Assembly (NCBI GenBank): GCA_014879665.1
Contig: JACSRP010000114.1
Coordinates: 18,486 to 82,485, forward strand
Source: Anaerolineae bacterium
GTDB lineage: Bacteria; Chloroflexota; Anaerolineae; Aggregatilineales; Phototrophicaceae
Length of the DNA stretch: 64,000 nt
Direction: 5' to 3'
Positions 37,911 to 46,061 of the stretch are shown here, piece by piece. The notes under the pieces were generated by a model. That model was given only the letters and a program-made list of their open reading frames with translations, ran no database searches and was not told the DNA's origin. Made by a program: the position numbers and the translations under genes. Positions within the stretch are counted from its first letter, which is position 1. Every line of letters begins with the position of its first letter.

Positions 37911-38351
37911 ATGTATAAGACATACACACCCAGTCCAACCGAGATTAACCGTAAGTGGTGGATTGTGGATGCTGAGGGTCAAACCTTGGGGCGTCTCGCC
38001 TCTCAAGTGGCATTGATCCTGCGTGGCAAACACAAGCCCAGCTATACGCCTAATCTCGATACTGGCGACTTCGTCGTCATAGTGAACGCCGAAAAGATTT
38101 TGGTCACCGGCAGCCGCATGGACTCCAAAATCTATTACCGGCATTCAAAGTATCAGGGCGGTTTGACCGAAATCACGCTGCGCAGGCAGCTTGAAAGGTT
38201 CCCGACTCGCCCGATTGAAGCTGCGATCAAGGGTATGCTTCCGAAGAATGCGCTAGGACGCCAGGTATTTTCAAAGCTGAAGGTCTATGCTGGCCCCGCG
38301 CACCCGCACGAAGCGCAAAAACCGCAGCCGCTGGAATTTAAAGGGGAGTAA
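37911..38351 (+). CDS. rplM: 50S ribosomal protein uL13
   Basis: 146 residues from the ATG at 37911, which follows GGAGG by 9 bp; the track start at 37878 is too early. uL13 is an early 23S assembly protein. Family segments are KWWIVDAEGQTLGRLASQVALILRGK, YTPNLDTGDFVVIVNAEKILVTG and KGMLPKNALGRQVFSKLKVYAGPAHPHEAQKP. It is 4 bp before rpsI. Confidence 0.98.
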   Translation: MYKTYTPSPTEINRKWWIVDAEGQTLGRLASQVALILRGKHKPSYTPNLDTGDFVVIVNAEKILVTGSRMDSKIYYRHSKYQGGLTEITLRRQLERFPTRPIEAAIKGMLPKNALGRQVFSKLKVYAGPAHPHEAQKPQPLEFKGE

Positions 38352-38355
38352 TTAG

Positions 38356-38751
38356 ATGTCTGCACAGTATTACGAAGGTATCGGACGCCGCAAAGAAGCT
38401 TCAGCGCGCGTTCGCATATTTGCCGGCGGCACCGGGCGCGTGGTCATCAATGACCGTGAAGGCGCTGAATACATGAGCCGCGCGGGCGATCTGGAAATTC
38501 TGCTTCAGCCCTTGACCGTGCTCGGTCAGGAACGCAGCTTTGATGTCTCGGTGCATGTCTACGGCGGCGGCATAAGCGGCCAACGCGATGCCATCCGCCT
38601 CGGTCTGGCGCGTGCTCTGCTGAAGCTCGATCCTGAAAACAAGCCCACGCTGCGCACCAACGGGCTGGTTTCGCGCGATAATCGCGTCAAGGAACGTAAA
38701 AAGCCAGGTCTCAAGCGCGCGCGCAAGGCACCAACCTACACCAAGCGTTAA
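38356..38751 (+). CDS. rpsI: 30S ribosomal protein uS9
   Basis: 131 residues. The C-terminal tail ends TYTKR, whose last Arg reaches the P-site tRNA. YEGIGRRKEASARVRIFAGGTGRVVIND and GGISGQRDAIRLGLARALLKLDPENK mark the family. It closes the ribosomal block and is followed by a clear terminator. Confidence 0.98.
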   Translation: MSAQYYEGIGRRKEASARVRIFAGGTGRVVINDREGAEYMSRAGDLEILLQPLTVLGQERSFDVSVHVYGGGISGQRDAIRLGLARALLKLDPENKPTLRTNGLVSRDNRVKERKKPGLKRARKAPTYTKR

Positions 38752-38779
38752 TCGCTTCGGGCAATATTTGTAACTTTTT

Positions 38780-38810
38780 AAGGCAAGACCATCCGCGTCT
38801 TGCCTTTGCT
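38780..38810 (+). terminator. Intrinsic terminator after rpsI
   Basis: AAGGCAAGAC pairs with GTCTTGCCTT (10 bp, perfect) around CATCCGC, followed by TGCTGTT. It ends the rplM-rpsI transcript. Confidence 0.8.
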
Positions 38811-38861
38811 GTTATACGGTGATGTCACCGCTAATCCAGCCAATTTCAACAGGGCGCTTCA

Positions 38862-39548
38862 ATGGGCACAATCGTCTATATGCTGTTCGATTTTGATAAT
38901 TTGCGATTAGCAGATCGTGGGCGTATTCTTTCCCTCATGGGCGCGCTTGCCGAAAACGACCAATATCGCTTCCTTAAAAAAGCTATTGTCTGCGACGATA
39001 TGCCCGGCGAAATCTACGTCCCCAACACGCCTGAACTGCTAGATCGCGCATGGTCAAATGCTGTTCGTGCTGCCCCGCGCTATAACGGCCAGTATTGGAT
39101 GGAATTTGAAAATAGTTCCGGTCTGAAAATCAGCTTTGGCTTCGATCCGCGTAAGCTCAAGCGCCTGCATCTCAACATGGATAAAGATGCCTTGAAATTG
39201 CCGGGAAGTGCGCCTAATGCCGCTGAACTGGTGAAGGTGATCAGGATCATTAATAATACGCTTGCGCCATCTTACGGTTACGGCCTTTTTAACTATGACG
39301 TCCATGATCTACAGCCTGTTGGCGCTGGCCCACAGGGTATCTGGGATTACAATTTGTTCGGGGCAAAACTGGTGGAGCAGTGGAACCATGCTTTAGACGG
39401 CTTACCTGCTGCCGTCACCCGTTTTCAGAATGGCGGCGCGCTGGTAGCCCTATCTGATGAGCCATTTGCAGGCTACCGCGAAGCCGCGCCACACTATAAA
39501 CAGGCCGCCGAATCACTAGGGTTAAGCGCCGTCTTTCACGATGGGTAA
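38862..39548 (+). CDS. Conserved-looking protein of unknown function
   Basis: 228 residues; I do not recognise the family. It has no signal peptide or membrane segment and begins MGTIVYMLFDFDNLRLADRG. The middle is beta-rich (YNGQYWMEFENSSGLKISFGFDPRKLKRLHLNMD), and SYGYGLFNYDVHD with GIWDYNLFGAKLVEQW look like conserved aromatic motifs. The composition is that of a normal soluble protein with good codon structure, so it is probably real. It stands alone between the rpsI terminator and the MazG fusion. Confidence 0.7.
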   Translation: MGTIVYMLFDFDNLRLADRGRILSLMGALAENDQYRFLKKAIVCDDMPGEIYVPNTPELLDRAWSNAVRAAPRYNGQYWMEFENSSGLKISFGFDPRKLKRLHLNMDKDALKLPGSAPNAAELVKVIRIINNTLAPSYGYGLFNYDVHDLQPVGAGPQGIWDYNLFGAKLVEQWNHALDGLPAAVTRFQNGGALVALSDEPFAGYREAAPHYKQAAESLGLSAVFHDG

Positions 39549-39656
39549 TTGAGAGGTGGCAATCGGACGCCCCATAGGGCATCCCTGCAAAAGGCTTCTT
39601 CAAGAGGCGCAATTTTAGCCGGGCGGCTTCAACCTCTGGCGAGATGAGGTTAATTC

Positions 39657-41105
39657 ATGACATTAACAATCGTTGGTTTAGGGCCGGGACGCGCGCAGGA
39701 TTTAACCCGCCGCGCATGGTCAGCGCTGGAAAATGCGCCCCGCGTCATTTTGCGCACTAAAGAACATCCCTGTGTACCCGAACTTCCCAACCGCGAAAAT
39801 ACCGAATCTTGCGATGACGTATACGAATCCAGCGGCGATTTTGCCCTGATTTACAGCGCCATCGTCAATCGGGTGATGTCCGCGCTGGAGCAGGGCGATG
39901 TGGTTTACGCTGTTCCCGGCGATCCGCTGGTTGGCGAAGCGACTGTGCAAAGCCTGATTGCGCGTTGTGCGGAGGCGAATATCCCCTGCGAAATCGTCAT
40001 GGGTATCAGCTTCATTGAGCCGATGCTTAAGGCTGTCAGGCTGGATGCGCTGGACGGCGTGCAAATTTTCGATGCGCTCACCATCGCCATGATGTATCAC
40101 CCGCCGCTTAACCCCGATCTTCCGGCGCTGCTAGCACAGGTTTACAGCCGGCAGGCTGCCTCTGAACTCAAACTTACCTTGATGAACCAGTATCCCGACG
40201 AGTTTGATGCTGCCCTCATTCACGCTGCCGGTACCGATGATGAGCGGGTTGAGTGGGTGAAACTCTATGAAATTGACCGCAGCCCGCATATTCAGCATCT
40301 CACCTCGCTCTATCTGCCGCCGTTAGGGACGCAGAACAGTTTTGAGACGCTTCAAGACAATATCGCGCATTTGCGTGCGCCTGAGGGCTGCCCCTGGGAT
40401 CGCAAGCAGACCCATCTTTCCCTGCGTAAATATCTCATTGAAGAAACCTATGAGGTGCTGGAGACGCTGGATCGTGAAGATCCTGCCGCGCTTCAGGAAG
40501 AAATGGGCGATCTGCTGCTGCAAATTATGCTGCACACGCAGATCGGCATTGATGACGGTGAATTTCGCATGGCCGATGTCATCCGAACGCTCAATGAAAA
40601 GCTGATTCGCCGCCATCCCCACGTGTGGGGGGAAGTTTCGGTGAACGGCGCGGATCAGGTTGTGACCAATTGGGACGCTATCAAGCGGCAGGAAAAGGCC
40701 GGCAAACTAGAGAAACCGGCTTCACTGCTTGATGGTGTGCCGCTGGAACTGCCCGCCCTGATGCGCGCCTATGAATACACCTCTCGCGCCGCTAAACCCG
40801 GCTTTGACTGGGAGCGCGTTGAAGATGTGATCGCCAAAGTACGCGAAGAAATTGAAGAAGTGCAGGCGGCATCCACGCCAGATGAGCAGGCATCTGAAAT
40901 TGGCGATCTGCTGTTTGTCGTTGTTAATTGGGCGCGCTGGCTGAAGGTAGACCCTGAAACCGCGCTCCGTGAGTCCAGTCAGCGTTTTTATGGCCGCTTT
41001 AGCTATATCGAAGCGGAGCTGGCGAAGCAGGGCAAAGCGCTGGCCGACAGTCATTTACAGGAAATGGACGCATTGTGGAATCAGGCGAAGGCGCACGGCC
41101 TCTAA
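39657..41105 (+). CDS. mazG: Tetrapyrrole methylase-MazG nucleotide pyrophosphohydrolase fusion
   Basis: 482 residues of the YabN type. The N-terminal ~215 residues are a tetrapyrrole (SAM) methylase-like domain ([42 protein letters not shown]). The C-terminal part holds two MazG repeats with the acidic metal sites: [33 protein letters not shown] with [13 protein letters not shown], and VREEIEEVQ with [16 protein letters not shown]. It hydrolyses (d)NTPs to NMPs and is thought to clean aberrant nucleotides. The 3' end may overlap the next gene by 31 bp. Confidence 0.95.
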   Translation: MTLTIVGLGPGRAQDLTRRAWSALENAPRVILRTKEHPCVPELPNRENTESCDDVYESSGDFALIYSAIVNRVMSALEQGDVVYAVPGDPLVGEATVQSLIARCAEANIPCEIVMGISFIEPMLKAVRLDALDGVQIFDALTIAMMYHPPLNPDLPALLAQVYSRQAASELKLTLMNQYPDEFDAALIHAAGTDDERVEWVKLYEIDRSPHIQHLTSLYLPPLGTQNSFETLQDNIAHLRAPEGCPWDRKQTHLSLRKYLIEETYEVLETLDREDPAALQEEMGDLLLQIMLHTQIGIDDGEFRMADVIRTLNEKLIRRHPHVWGEVSVNGADQVVTNWDAIKRQEKAGKLEKPASLLDGVPLELPALMRAYEYTSRAAKPGFDWERVEDVIAKVREEIEEVQAASTPDEQASEIGDLLFVVVNWARWLKVDPETALRESSQRFYGRFSYIEAELAKQGKALADSHLQEMDALWNQAKAHGL

Positions 41106-41839
41106 ACCCTGAAATCATGCTCGAAGGCGTGATTTCAATTCAAGCGGCGCTGGAGAGTGGCAGTCGCCCGATTCACGAAATTCTCGTGCGCAGTCACCGC
41201 CGTGAGCGCGATCTTGATCGCTTGATTCGCCTTGCTCGTTCTCAGCAAATCCCGACTCGCGAGGTCAGCGCCGCCGATCTGGATGCGCTGGCTTCCGGGC
41301 GCAGTCATGGCGGGGTAATCGCCCGCGTAGGCGAGCGCCATTACGCTTCGTTGGATGCCTTGATGGCTGGCATAGATGCGCCTTTCATTGCCATGCTTGA
41401 TGGCGTAGAAGACCCGTTCAACTTCGGGCAGGCGATACGCGCTTTGTACGCCGCGGGCGTGAATGGGCTGGTCTTGCGCCCGCGTTCGTGGGAGAATGCG
41501 GCTTCGGTGGTGGCGCGCGCATCGGCAGGCGCCAGCGAGCGCATCATAACCGCCATCGCTGAAACTGCCGAAGAAGCGGCTGAATTTTTCCGGAAAAATC
41601 GCTTCACTATTGCCGTCACCGACAAAGACCGCGCGGTGAGTATTTACGATGCCGACTTGAGCGGTAAACTCTTCCTGCTGATCGGCGGAGAACGGCGCGG
41701 CGTCACCCGTTCCTTTGCAGATGCTGCTGATATTCGGCTGAAAATTCCGTATGGGCGGGGATTTCCGATGTCTTTAGGCACAACATCGGCGGCGGCAGTG
41801 CTGGCATTTGAGGTCTTTCGTCAGCGGCAGGGGAAATAA
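41075..41839 (+). CDS. SpoU/TrmH-family RNA 2'-O-methyltransferase
   Basis: 254 residues from GTG 41075, or 240 from ATG 41117 (MLEGVISIQAALE). The start is undecided because no clear ribosome-binding site favours either. The N-terminal substrate-binding domain (LASGRSHGGVIARV) resembles RlmB. The SPOUT knot domain shows motif 1 LDGVEDPFNFGQAIRALYAAG, motif 2 LLIGGERRGVT and motif 3 MSLGTTSAAAVLAFEVF. Motif 3 usually reads SLNVSVA; here Asn is Gly, so activity or target may differ. It probably methylates a ribose in rRNA or tRNA. Confidence 0.88.
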   Translation: MESGEGARPLNPEIMLEGVISIQAALESGSRPIHEILVRSHRRERDLDRLIRLARSQQIPTREVSAADLDALASGRSHGGVIARVGERHYASLDALMAGIDAPFIAMLDGVEDPFNFGQAIRALYAAGVNGLVLRPRSWENAASVVARASAGASERIITAIAETAEEAAEFFRKNRFTIAVTDKDRAVSIYDADLSGKLFLLIGGERRGVTRSFADAADIRLKIPYGRGFPMSLGTTSAAAVLAFEVFRQRQGK

Positions 41840-41868
41840 AAAACGGCCAGTCATTGACCAGCCGTTTT
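41840..41868. terminator. Bidirectional terminator between methyltransferase and tRNA-Pro
   Basis: AAAACGGC and GCCGTTTT flank an inner GTCA/TGAC, giving a ~14-bp stem with two G-U pairs when read on the minus strand. TTTTTTATTT follows on the minus strand and TTTTG on the plus, so it can end both the plus-strand methyltransferase and the minus-strand tRNA. Confidence 0.8.
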
Positions 41869-41869
41869 G

Positions 41870-41943
41870 TCGGGGTGGCGGGATTCGAACCCACGACCTC
41901 AGCGTCCCGATCGCTGCGCGCTACCAAGCTGCGCCACACCCCG
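41870..41943 (-). tRNA. tRNA-Pro (anticodon CGG)
   Basis: On the minus strand the cloverleaf folds fully: acceptor CGGGGTG/CACCCCG, D arm GCGC-AGCTTGGTA-GCGC, anticodon arm CAGCG-ATCGGGA-CGCTG, and T arm GTGGG-TTCGAAT-CCCGC. The anticodon is CGG with G37, reading CCG proline codons; the C1-G72 pair is typical for bacterial tRNA-Pro. The discriminator base is A and CCA is not encoded, so it must be added by the CCA-adding enzyme. Confidence 0.97.
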
Positions 41944-42017
41944 TAAACTGCTGCGAACTATACTGGAACTAATCTTGAACTGCAAGAGTAGACTTACGTA
42001 AACTGGAGCGATGCGCT

Positions 42018-42644
42018 ATGCCTGAACAAACGCCTTCATCCCCCTCACAACCCGTCCTTTCTGACCGCCTGCGGGCGATATTTGCTGGCGTTACCTCACG
42101 CGCTGGCGAAACCGTACATGGTTGGGGTGTGCATCCCGACTGGATTACGATTGCTGGCCTGATCGTGGTCGGCGTCGGCGCGTTCTTCATCGCTCGCGGT
42201 GAATTTTTGCCCGCCGCCATCCTCTTGCTGATCAGCCTGCCGCTGGATGCGCTGGATGGCGCGGTTGCCCGTGCAATGAAGCGTAAAGATCGGCGTGGCG
42301 CGGTGCTAGATTCGACGCTGGATCGTTATGCGGACAGCCTGATCTTCATCGGCTTTGCTTACTATTTCGCCTCAATTGGCAATCTGGGCTATATGATCGT
42401 GGCACTGGTCTCCCTGACCGGCACTTTTGCCGTCAGCTATACCCGCGCCCGCGCCGGTGAAGCTGACTTGAGCGTGAAGATCGGTATCTTTTCCCGTTTC
42501 GAGCGTATCGTCACCCTGCTGGTGATTTTATTCATTCCGCAGTTGATCGAATTGGGCATGTGGGTGCTGGCTATCGGCACTAATTTCACCGCTTTGCAGC
42601 GCCTCTGGTACGTTTACAAGCATCTGGATAAAGACGTGACATAA
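42018..42644 (+). CDS. CDP-alcohol phosphatidyltransferase family protein
   Basis: 208 residues with several membrane helices. The family signature D-x2-DG-x2-AR-x8-G-x3-D-x3-D is complete (DALDGAVARAMKRKDRRGAVLDSTLD). It transfers a phospho-alcohol group from CDP-diacylglycerol or a related CDP-alcohol to an acceptor in the membrane, as in phosphatidylglycerophosphate or phosphatidylinositol synthesis; the acceptor cannot be decided. It is alone, followed by an intergenic stretch with a hairpin. Confidence 0.93.
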   Translation: MPEQTPSSPSQPVLSDRLRAIFAGVTSRAGETVHGWGVHPDWITIAGLIVVGVGAFFIARGEFLPAAILLLISLPLDALDGAVARAMKRKDRRGAVLDSTLDRYADSLIFIGFAYYFASIGNLGYMIVALVSLTGTFAVSYTRARAGEADLSVKIGIFSRFERIVTLLVILFIPQLIELGMWVLAIGTNFTALQRLWYVYKHLDKDVT

Positions 42645-42865
42645 AATACATTGGCTGCGCGTCCCACTTTCGTTGTGTATATATAGGGGGCGCTCGTTTG
42701 GGTGTTCACATATAATAACCGGGTTTGTGGGGGATATAGCGCGTCTGCTGTGCTTAGCACCCACCCTCCATACATGGAGAGTGAATTGAGGATGAGGATT
42801 TTGAAGGGCGGTTCGCGAGCCGCCCTTCTCGCTTCCATTTATGTCTTGCTCAAGTGTTCTCGTGC
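42645..42865 (+). other. Intergenic region, possible small RNA gene
   Basis: 221 bases. A TATAAT at 42711-42716 has no good -35; after it come the self-complementary GTGGG/CCCAC and GTGCTTAGCAC, and then the 9-bp hairpin GAAGGGCGG/CCGCCCTTC (42803-42828), a terminator shape with a weak T run. A ~110-nt structured transcript is conceivable but poorly supported. A 31-codon ORF from ATG 42774 is probably chance. Confidence 0.25.
42803..42828 (+). terminator. GC-rich hairpin downstream of the phosphatidyltransferase
   Basis: GAAGGGCGG pairs with CCGCCCTTC around TTCGCGAG. TCTCGCTTCCATTT follows, so the T tract is poor. It may serve the plus-strand phosphatidyltransferase or the minus-strand PH-domain gene that ends at 42866. 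Confidence 0.45.
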
Positions 42866-43345
42866 CTAATTCTCGGTCGAATGTTCAACTACATGTTTAC
42901 GAAACCTATCAGCATCTGCTACCCAGTTGAAACGTTGTTTTGTACCTCCTGAGCCAGTAATTCTTAGATTTTTATACCCCATTATTCTGCCTATCAAGGA
43001 TTCCTGAACCTGGAAACTTTCAATTTTATTCAAATTTAGCTCTAGCGTTTGGCGTCGGATAAATCCAGACTTAATGAGTATTCTGCGGTTAGTCAAACCA
43101 AATTCCGAGGAAATGTAGTTCAGATAGCCCATGGCAGCAATAATTATTGCCATGACAATTCCTATGAAACCTAACAGGAAGCTTCCGCCGCCACTGCTGG
43201 TGGTACTTCCGCTAAATACACATGCTCCAATAATAAGCAGAGCCACAATGAAATTTACAGCTGGCCCCACAATCGCCCACCAATGGAGTTTCGTTATATA
43301 AATGACCTCTTCCCCTTTAACAAGGTTGTTTTCGATGTAACCCAT
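42866..43345 (-). CDS. PH-domain (bPH2/YdbT-like) membrane protein
   Basis: 159 residues. Two transmembrane helices (HWWAIVGPAVNFIVALLIIGACVF and FLLGFIGIVMAIIIAAMGYLNYI) are followed by a bacterial PH-like domain (GLTNRRILIKSGFIRRQTLELNLNKIESFQVQESLIGRIMGYKNLRITGSGGTKQRF). Such proteins sit in the membrane and are of uncertain function. The gene looks richer in A and T than its neighbours, including the gap upstream, which could mean recent arrival; base composition was not computed. Confidence 0.88.
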   Translation of the reverse strand: MGYIENNLVKGEEVIYITKLHWWAIVGPAVNFIVALLIIGACVFSGSTTSSGGGSFLLGFIGIVMAIIIAAMGYLNYISSEFGLTNRRILIKSGFIRRQTLELNLNKIESFQVQESLIGRIMGYKNLRITGSGGTKQRFNWVADADRFRKHVVEHSTEN

Positions 43346-43581
43346 TTTATCCTCGATGCCCCTATTTTAATCCGAGTCATTTGCCACAAGTCGGAAATAT
43401 TAGTGAGGTTTTTTTTTTGCAAATTTTGTCGCTAATCGTGAATAAGAAATGGGTAGTGTCGGCGATTTCCTTATACAATCTCTCCATTAAGCGGAGTCGA
43501 TCACCCAGAGGAAATATCAAATTTGTAGGTTAAAGCTGAATAAAGCGTTTTTGCCCGACCCCTAATCCCCGCGAAACAAAA

Positions 43582-43606
43582 ACCCCTCTCCATGGGGGAG
43601 AGGGGT
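43582..43606. repeat. C/G-rich palindromic intergenic repeat
   Basis: ACCCCTCTCC and GGAGAGGGGT form a 10-bp perfect stem around ATGGG, within a longer C-rich then G-rich string. Similar ccctct/gggag strings occur near 47630-47730. It lies at the 3' side of the sigma-factor remnant and 237 bp upstream of the PH-domain gene. Repeats of this kind are dispersed in many Chloroflexota genomes, as I recall. The rest of 43346-43623 shows only a T10 run near 43411. Confidence 0.5.
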
Positions 43607-43623
43607 AGGGGTGAGGGCTTTAC

Positions 43624-43838
43624 TTACTCTGGGACCGCGAAACTGAACACCCATGGCCCTCCTATGCGCGGTTGTAATTCAGCAAATAGCTCGCCAAACG
43701 CCGCATCTATATCTACACCTTCCGGCACGGATGCCGTATCGTAGTGCGCACAGCTTTTACCTGATACCGTTCTACTACAGCCGTCAGGCTGCGAATGTCC
43801 CCACGTTTCATGCGGAGAATGGCTTGGGCATCGTTCAT
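43624..43838 (-). pseudogene. Remnant of an ECF sigma-70 factor gene (internal deletion)
   Basis: From the ATG at 43838 the minus strand reads MNDAQAILRMKRGDIRSLTAVVERYQVKAVR, a clear start of an ECF sigma-70 region 2. It then leaves the frame (TTIRHPCRKV) and stops at 43713. The other frame, to a stop at 43624, ends GVDIDAAFGELFAELQPRIGGPWVFSFAVPE, which looks like the end of a different protein, perhaps a downstream anti-sigma-type gene. A deletion joining the two is the simplest reading. A GAGAG lies before the start, so the initiation site may be intact. Confidence 0.7.
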
Positions 43839-43927
43839 TCAGGCTCTCTTTGTGGAAGTCCTTCCTGATCAATATAGCATTTCACCTCCGATTCTGTTGG
43901 AATTTGGGTTTTAACCTATCATTACGC

Positions 43928-43957
43928 TTGAGAGGTTGCCTGTTTCAGCGGTATACT
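43928..43957 (+). promoter_or_regulatory. Sigma-70-type promoter upstream of lgt
   Basis: TTGAGA (-35, 43928-43933), an 18-bp spacer and TATACT (-10, 43952-43957). The start of transcription would be near 43964, about 55 bp before the lgt ATG, which is preceded by GAGGAAG. Confidence 0.7.
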
Positions 43958-44019
43958 AATGCCCGTTTGTGACCAGCCCCGCTTGATGGGGATACAAAGA
44001 ATTAGAGGAAGTACCCATT

Positions 44020-44883
44020 ATGGAGTTTCAGGCAGAATATATCGTCCTGTTTGACCGCCTTCAGATTCGCTATTACGGCATCATCATCGTCGCCGCCATG
44101 CTGATCGCCGCCTATATGGCCTCGCGCCTGGCGAAACGGGCTGGAATGAATTCTGAACATGTTTGGGGCGCCCTGACGTGGGCAATTATCCCCGCGATTA
44201 TCGGTGCGCGTTTGTGGTACATCTTGTTTCCCCCGCAGTCAGCAGTTGCGCTGGGTCAGGATACAGCATGGTATTTCGAGAATTTCTTCAATCTGCAAAA
44301 TGGCGCGATTGCTATTTGGAGCGGCGGGCTGCATATCTTCGGCGCAGTGCTCGGCGGTTTCCTTGGCGCTTACATCTACATTCGCAAGAATAAGCTGCCG
44401 CTGCTGCCGTGGCTGGATATCGCCGGTATTGCGCTGCCGTTGGGGCAGGCGATTGGCCGTCTGGCAAATTTCGTGAATCAGGAATTGTACGGTGTGCCAA
44501 CGTCGCTGCCTTGGGGCATCCCCATTGACGCCCGCCATCGGGTTGAGCCGTTCACCAGCATGGTGGACTATCCGGCAAATTCAACGCTGTTTCACCCGAT
44601 GTTTCTTTATGAAGCGGTCTGGAATTTCGGCGCGTTCCTGATCTTGTCCTATCTATTTACCCGCAAGCGTGGCTCGTTCCTGAGCGGCGATTTCTTCCTG
44701 CTGTACGTGGCGCAGTATGCGTTCATCCGCTTCATGATGGAATTTATCCGCGTGGATGTGGCGCTGGTTGCCGGAATCAATCTGGTGCAGGTGTTATGCG
44801 CTGTGGGCTTCGTGGTCTGCGTCGTGATTTTCATCATGCGCCACCGCGCGACAACTTCCACCAGCCAGCCTGCGGCTGCCTAA
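44020..44883 (+). CDS. lgt: Prolipoprotein diacylglyceryl transferase
   Basis: 287 residues with about seven membrane helices. Lgt adds diacylglycerol from phosphatidylglycerol to the lipobox Cys of prolipoproteins. The family signature is GQAIGRLANFVNQELYG (the GRxxNFxNxE core), and SLPWGIPIDARHR, HPMFLYEAVWN and FIRFMMEFIR complete the usual set. No lspA is nearby. The gene is followed by two GC-rich palindromes rather than a clear terminator. Confidence 0.96.
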   Translation: MEFQAEYIVLFDRLQIRYYGIIIVAAMLIAAYMASRLAKRAGMNSEHVWGALTWAIIPAIIGARLWYILFPPQSAVALGQDTAWYFENFFNLQNGAIAIWSGGLHIFGAVLGGFLGAYIYIRKNKLPLLPWLDIAGIALPLGQAIGRLANFVNQELYGVPTSLPWGIPIDARHRVEPFTSMVDYPANSTLFHPMFLYEAVWNFGAFLILSYLFTRKRGSFLSGDFFLLYVAQYAFIRFMMEFIRVDVALVAGINLVQVLCAVGFVVCVVIFIMRHRATTSTSQPAAA

Positions 44884-44907
44884 ACTTCCTCGTATTTAAC
44901 CTCATCC

Positions 44908-44927
44908 GGACGCCGCATGCGGCGTCC
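44908..44927. repeat. Perfect 20-bp palindrome (REP-like)
   Basis: GGACGCCGCATGCGGCGTCC is its own reverse complement and is followed by TAC. It lies 25 bp after lgt, in a 227-bp gap with no gene. Confidence 0.6.
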
Positions 44928-44969
44928 TACGGCTTTCCCTTCAGTGTATTAAAGAGGGGATTGAGAGAC

Positions 44970-44989
44970 GGGCGCGCCGCGGCGCGCCC
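44970..44989. repeat. Perfect 20-bp palindrome (REP-like)
   Basis: GGGCGCGCCGCGGCGCGCCC is its own reverse complement and is followed by CTAC, as its neighbour 42 bp before is followed by TAC. The shared 3' context suggests two members of one mobile repeat family; the arms differ. Confidence 0.6.
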
Positions 44990-45110
44990 CTACAGGCACA
45001 GTGCGTAGTTTCTAATCAAAACGCCATCCGCCCATTCATGATTTATTCACGCCATTCAATTGTAGGTTCGTGCGATAATCATAGGACGTTTGCTTACAGA
45101 GTAAGACGCT

Positions 45111-46061
45111 ATGATTGAAGCGCATGAGCTGACGAAAGATTTTGATGGCTTTCGTGCGGTAGATACTGTTACTTTAGATGTCCCTGCGGGATCGGTGTTA
45201 GCAGTGCTTGGCCCTAACGGCGCTGGTAAAACGACGACCGTGCGGATGTTGACCTCGATTCTTCAACCCACTTCTGGCTGGGCAAAGGTCGCCGGTTATG
45301 ATGTCGCTACACACCCCGAAGCCGTTCGCGCCAATGTGGGTGTCTTAACCGAACAGCACGGCCTTTACGAACGGATGAAAGCCATCGAATACCTCGATTT
45401 TTTCGGTCAGGTATATCATCTTCCTGCAAGCGTGCGCCGTCAGCGCGCTTATGAACTGATGGAGCGTTTTGGCCTAACCTTTGCGCTCAGTAAGCAGCTT
45501 GGCGAATATTCCAAAGGCATGAAGCAGAAGCTGGCGCTGGTTCGCGCTATGCTTCACGATCCGCCGGTTCTGCTGTTGGACGAGCCGACCAGCGCGATGG
45601 ACCCGCAAAGCGCCAAACTGGTACGTGATGCCATTATCGAGCTTCAGCGCGATAAACGTACTTTCCTCATCACCACGCATAATCTAGCCGAAGCGCAGGT
45701 GCTGGCAGACCGCATCGCCATCATTCGCGGCGGGCGCATTATCGCCAATGGTCGTTTTGAAGAACTGGCGCGCCAGTTTGTAGGTGAGCCAATCGTTGAG
45801 CTTAAGGTTCAGGGCGAATTGAATGGGCTTGTTCATGACATTGAAGATCTCGTACAGGTTGAAGAAAGCGGTATCAATTGGCTGCGCTATCGTGTGGCCG
45901 AGCCATCAATTACCAACCCGATCCTCGTTCGGCGTCTGGTAGAACTGGGCGTTGAGTTGATCGCGCTTTCGCCCACCACTCAAACGCTCGAAGATATCTA
46001 TCTACAAGTGGTCAAGGAAGACGAGATGAATGGGGGCGCAGCGCATGAACACCTCCACTAA
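45111..46061 (+). CDS. ABC transporter ATP-binding protein (NatA-like)
   Basis: 316 residues. The nucleotide-binding domain has Walker A LGPNGAGKTTTVRML, Q-loop VLTEQHGLYE, signature YSKGMKQKLAL, Walker B VLLLDEPTSAMDPQS and the switch His in LITTHNLAEA. A ~75-residue C-terminal part follows, as in Na+ or drug exporter ATPases of the NatA family. It drives export by the permease encoded next, which overlaps it. An extended -10-like TGCGATAAT lies at 45071-45079. Confidence 0.95.
   Translation: MIEAHELTKDFDGFRAVDTVTLDVPAGSVLAVLGPNGAGKTTTVRMLTSILQPTSGWAKVAGYDVATHPEAVRANVGVLTEQHGLYERMKAIEYLDFFGQVYHLPASVRRQRAYELMERFGLTFALSKQLGEYSKGMKQKLALVRAMLHDPPVLLLDEPTSAMDPQSAKLVRDAIIELQRDKRTFLITTHNLAEAQVLADRIAIIRGGRIIANGRFEELARQFVGEPIVELKVQGELNGLVHDIEDLVQVEESGINWLRYRVAEPSITNPILVRRLVELGVELIALSPTTQTLEDIYLQVVKEDEMNGGAAHEHLH

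Noticed and set aside
42774-42869. 31-codon ORF MESELRMRILKGG
   Set aside because: No ribosome-binding site, and it crosses a terminator-shaped hairpin and the 3' end of the PH gene.
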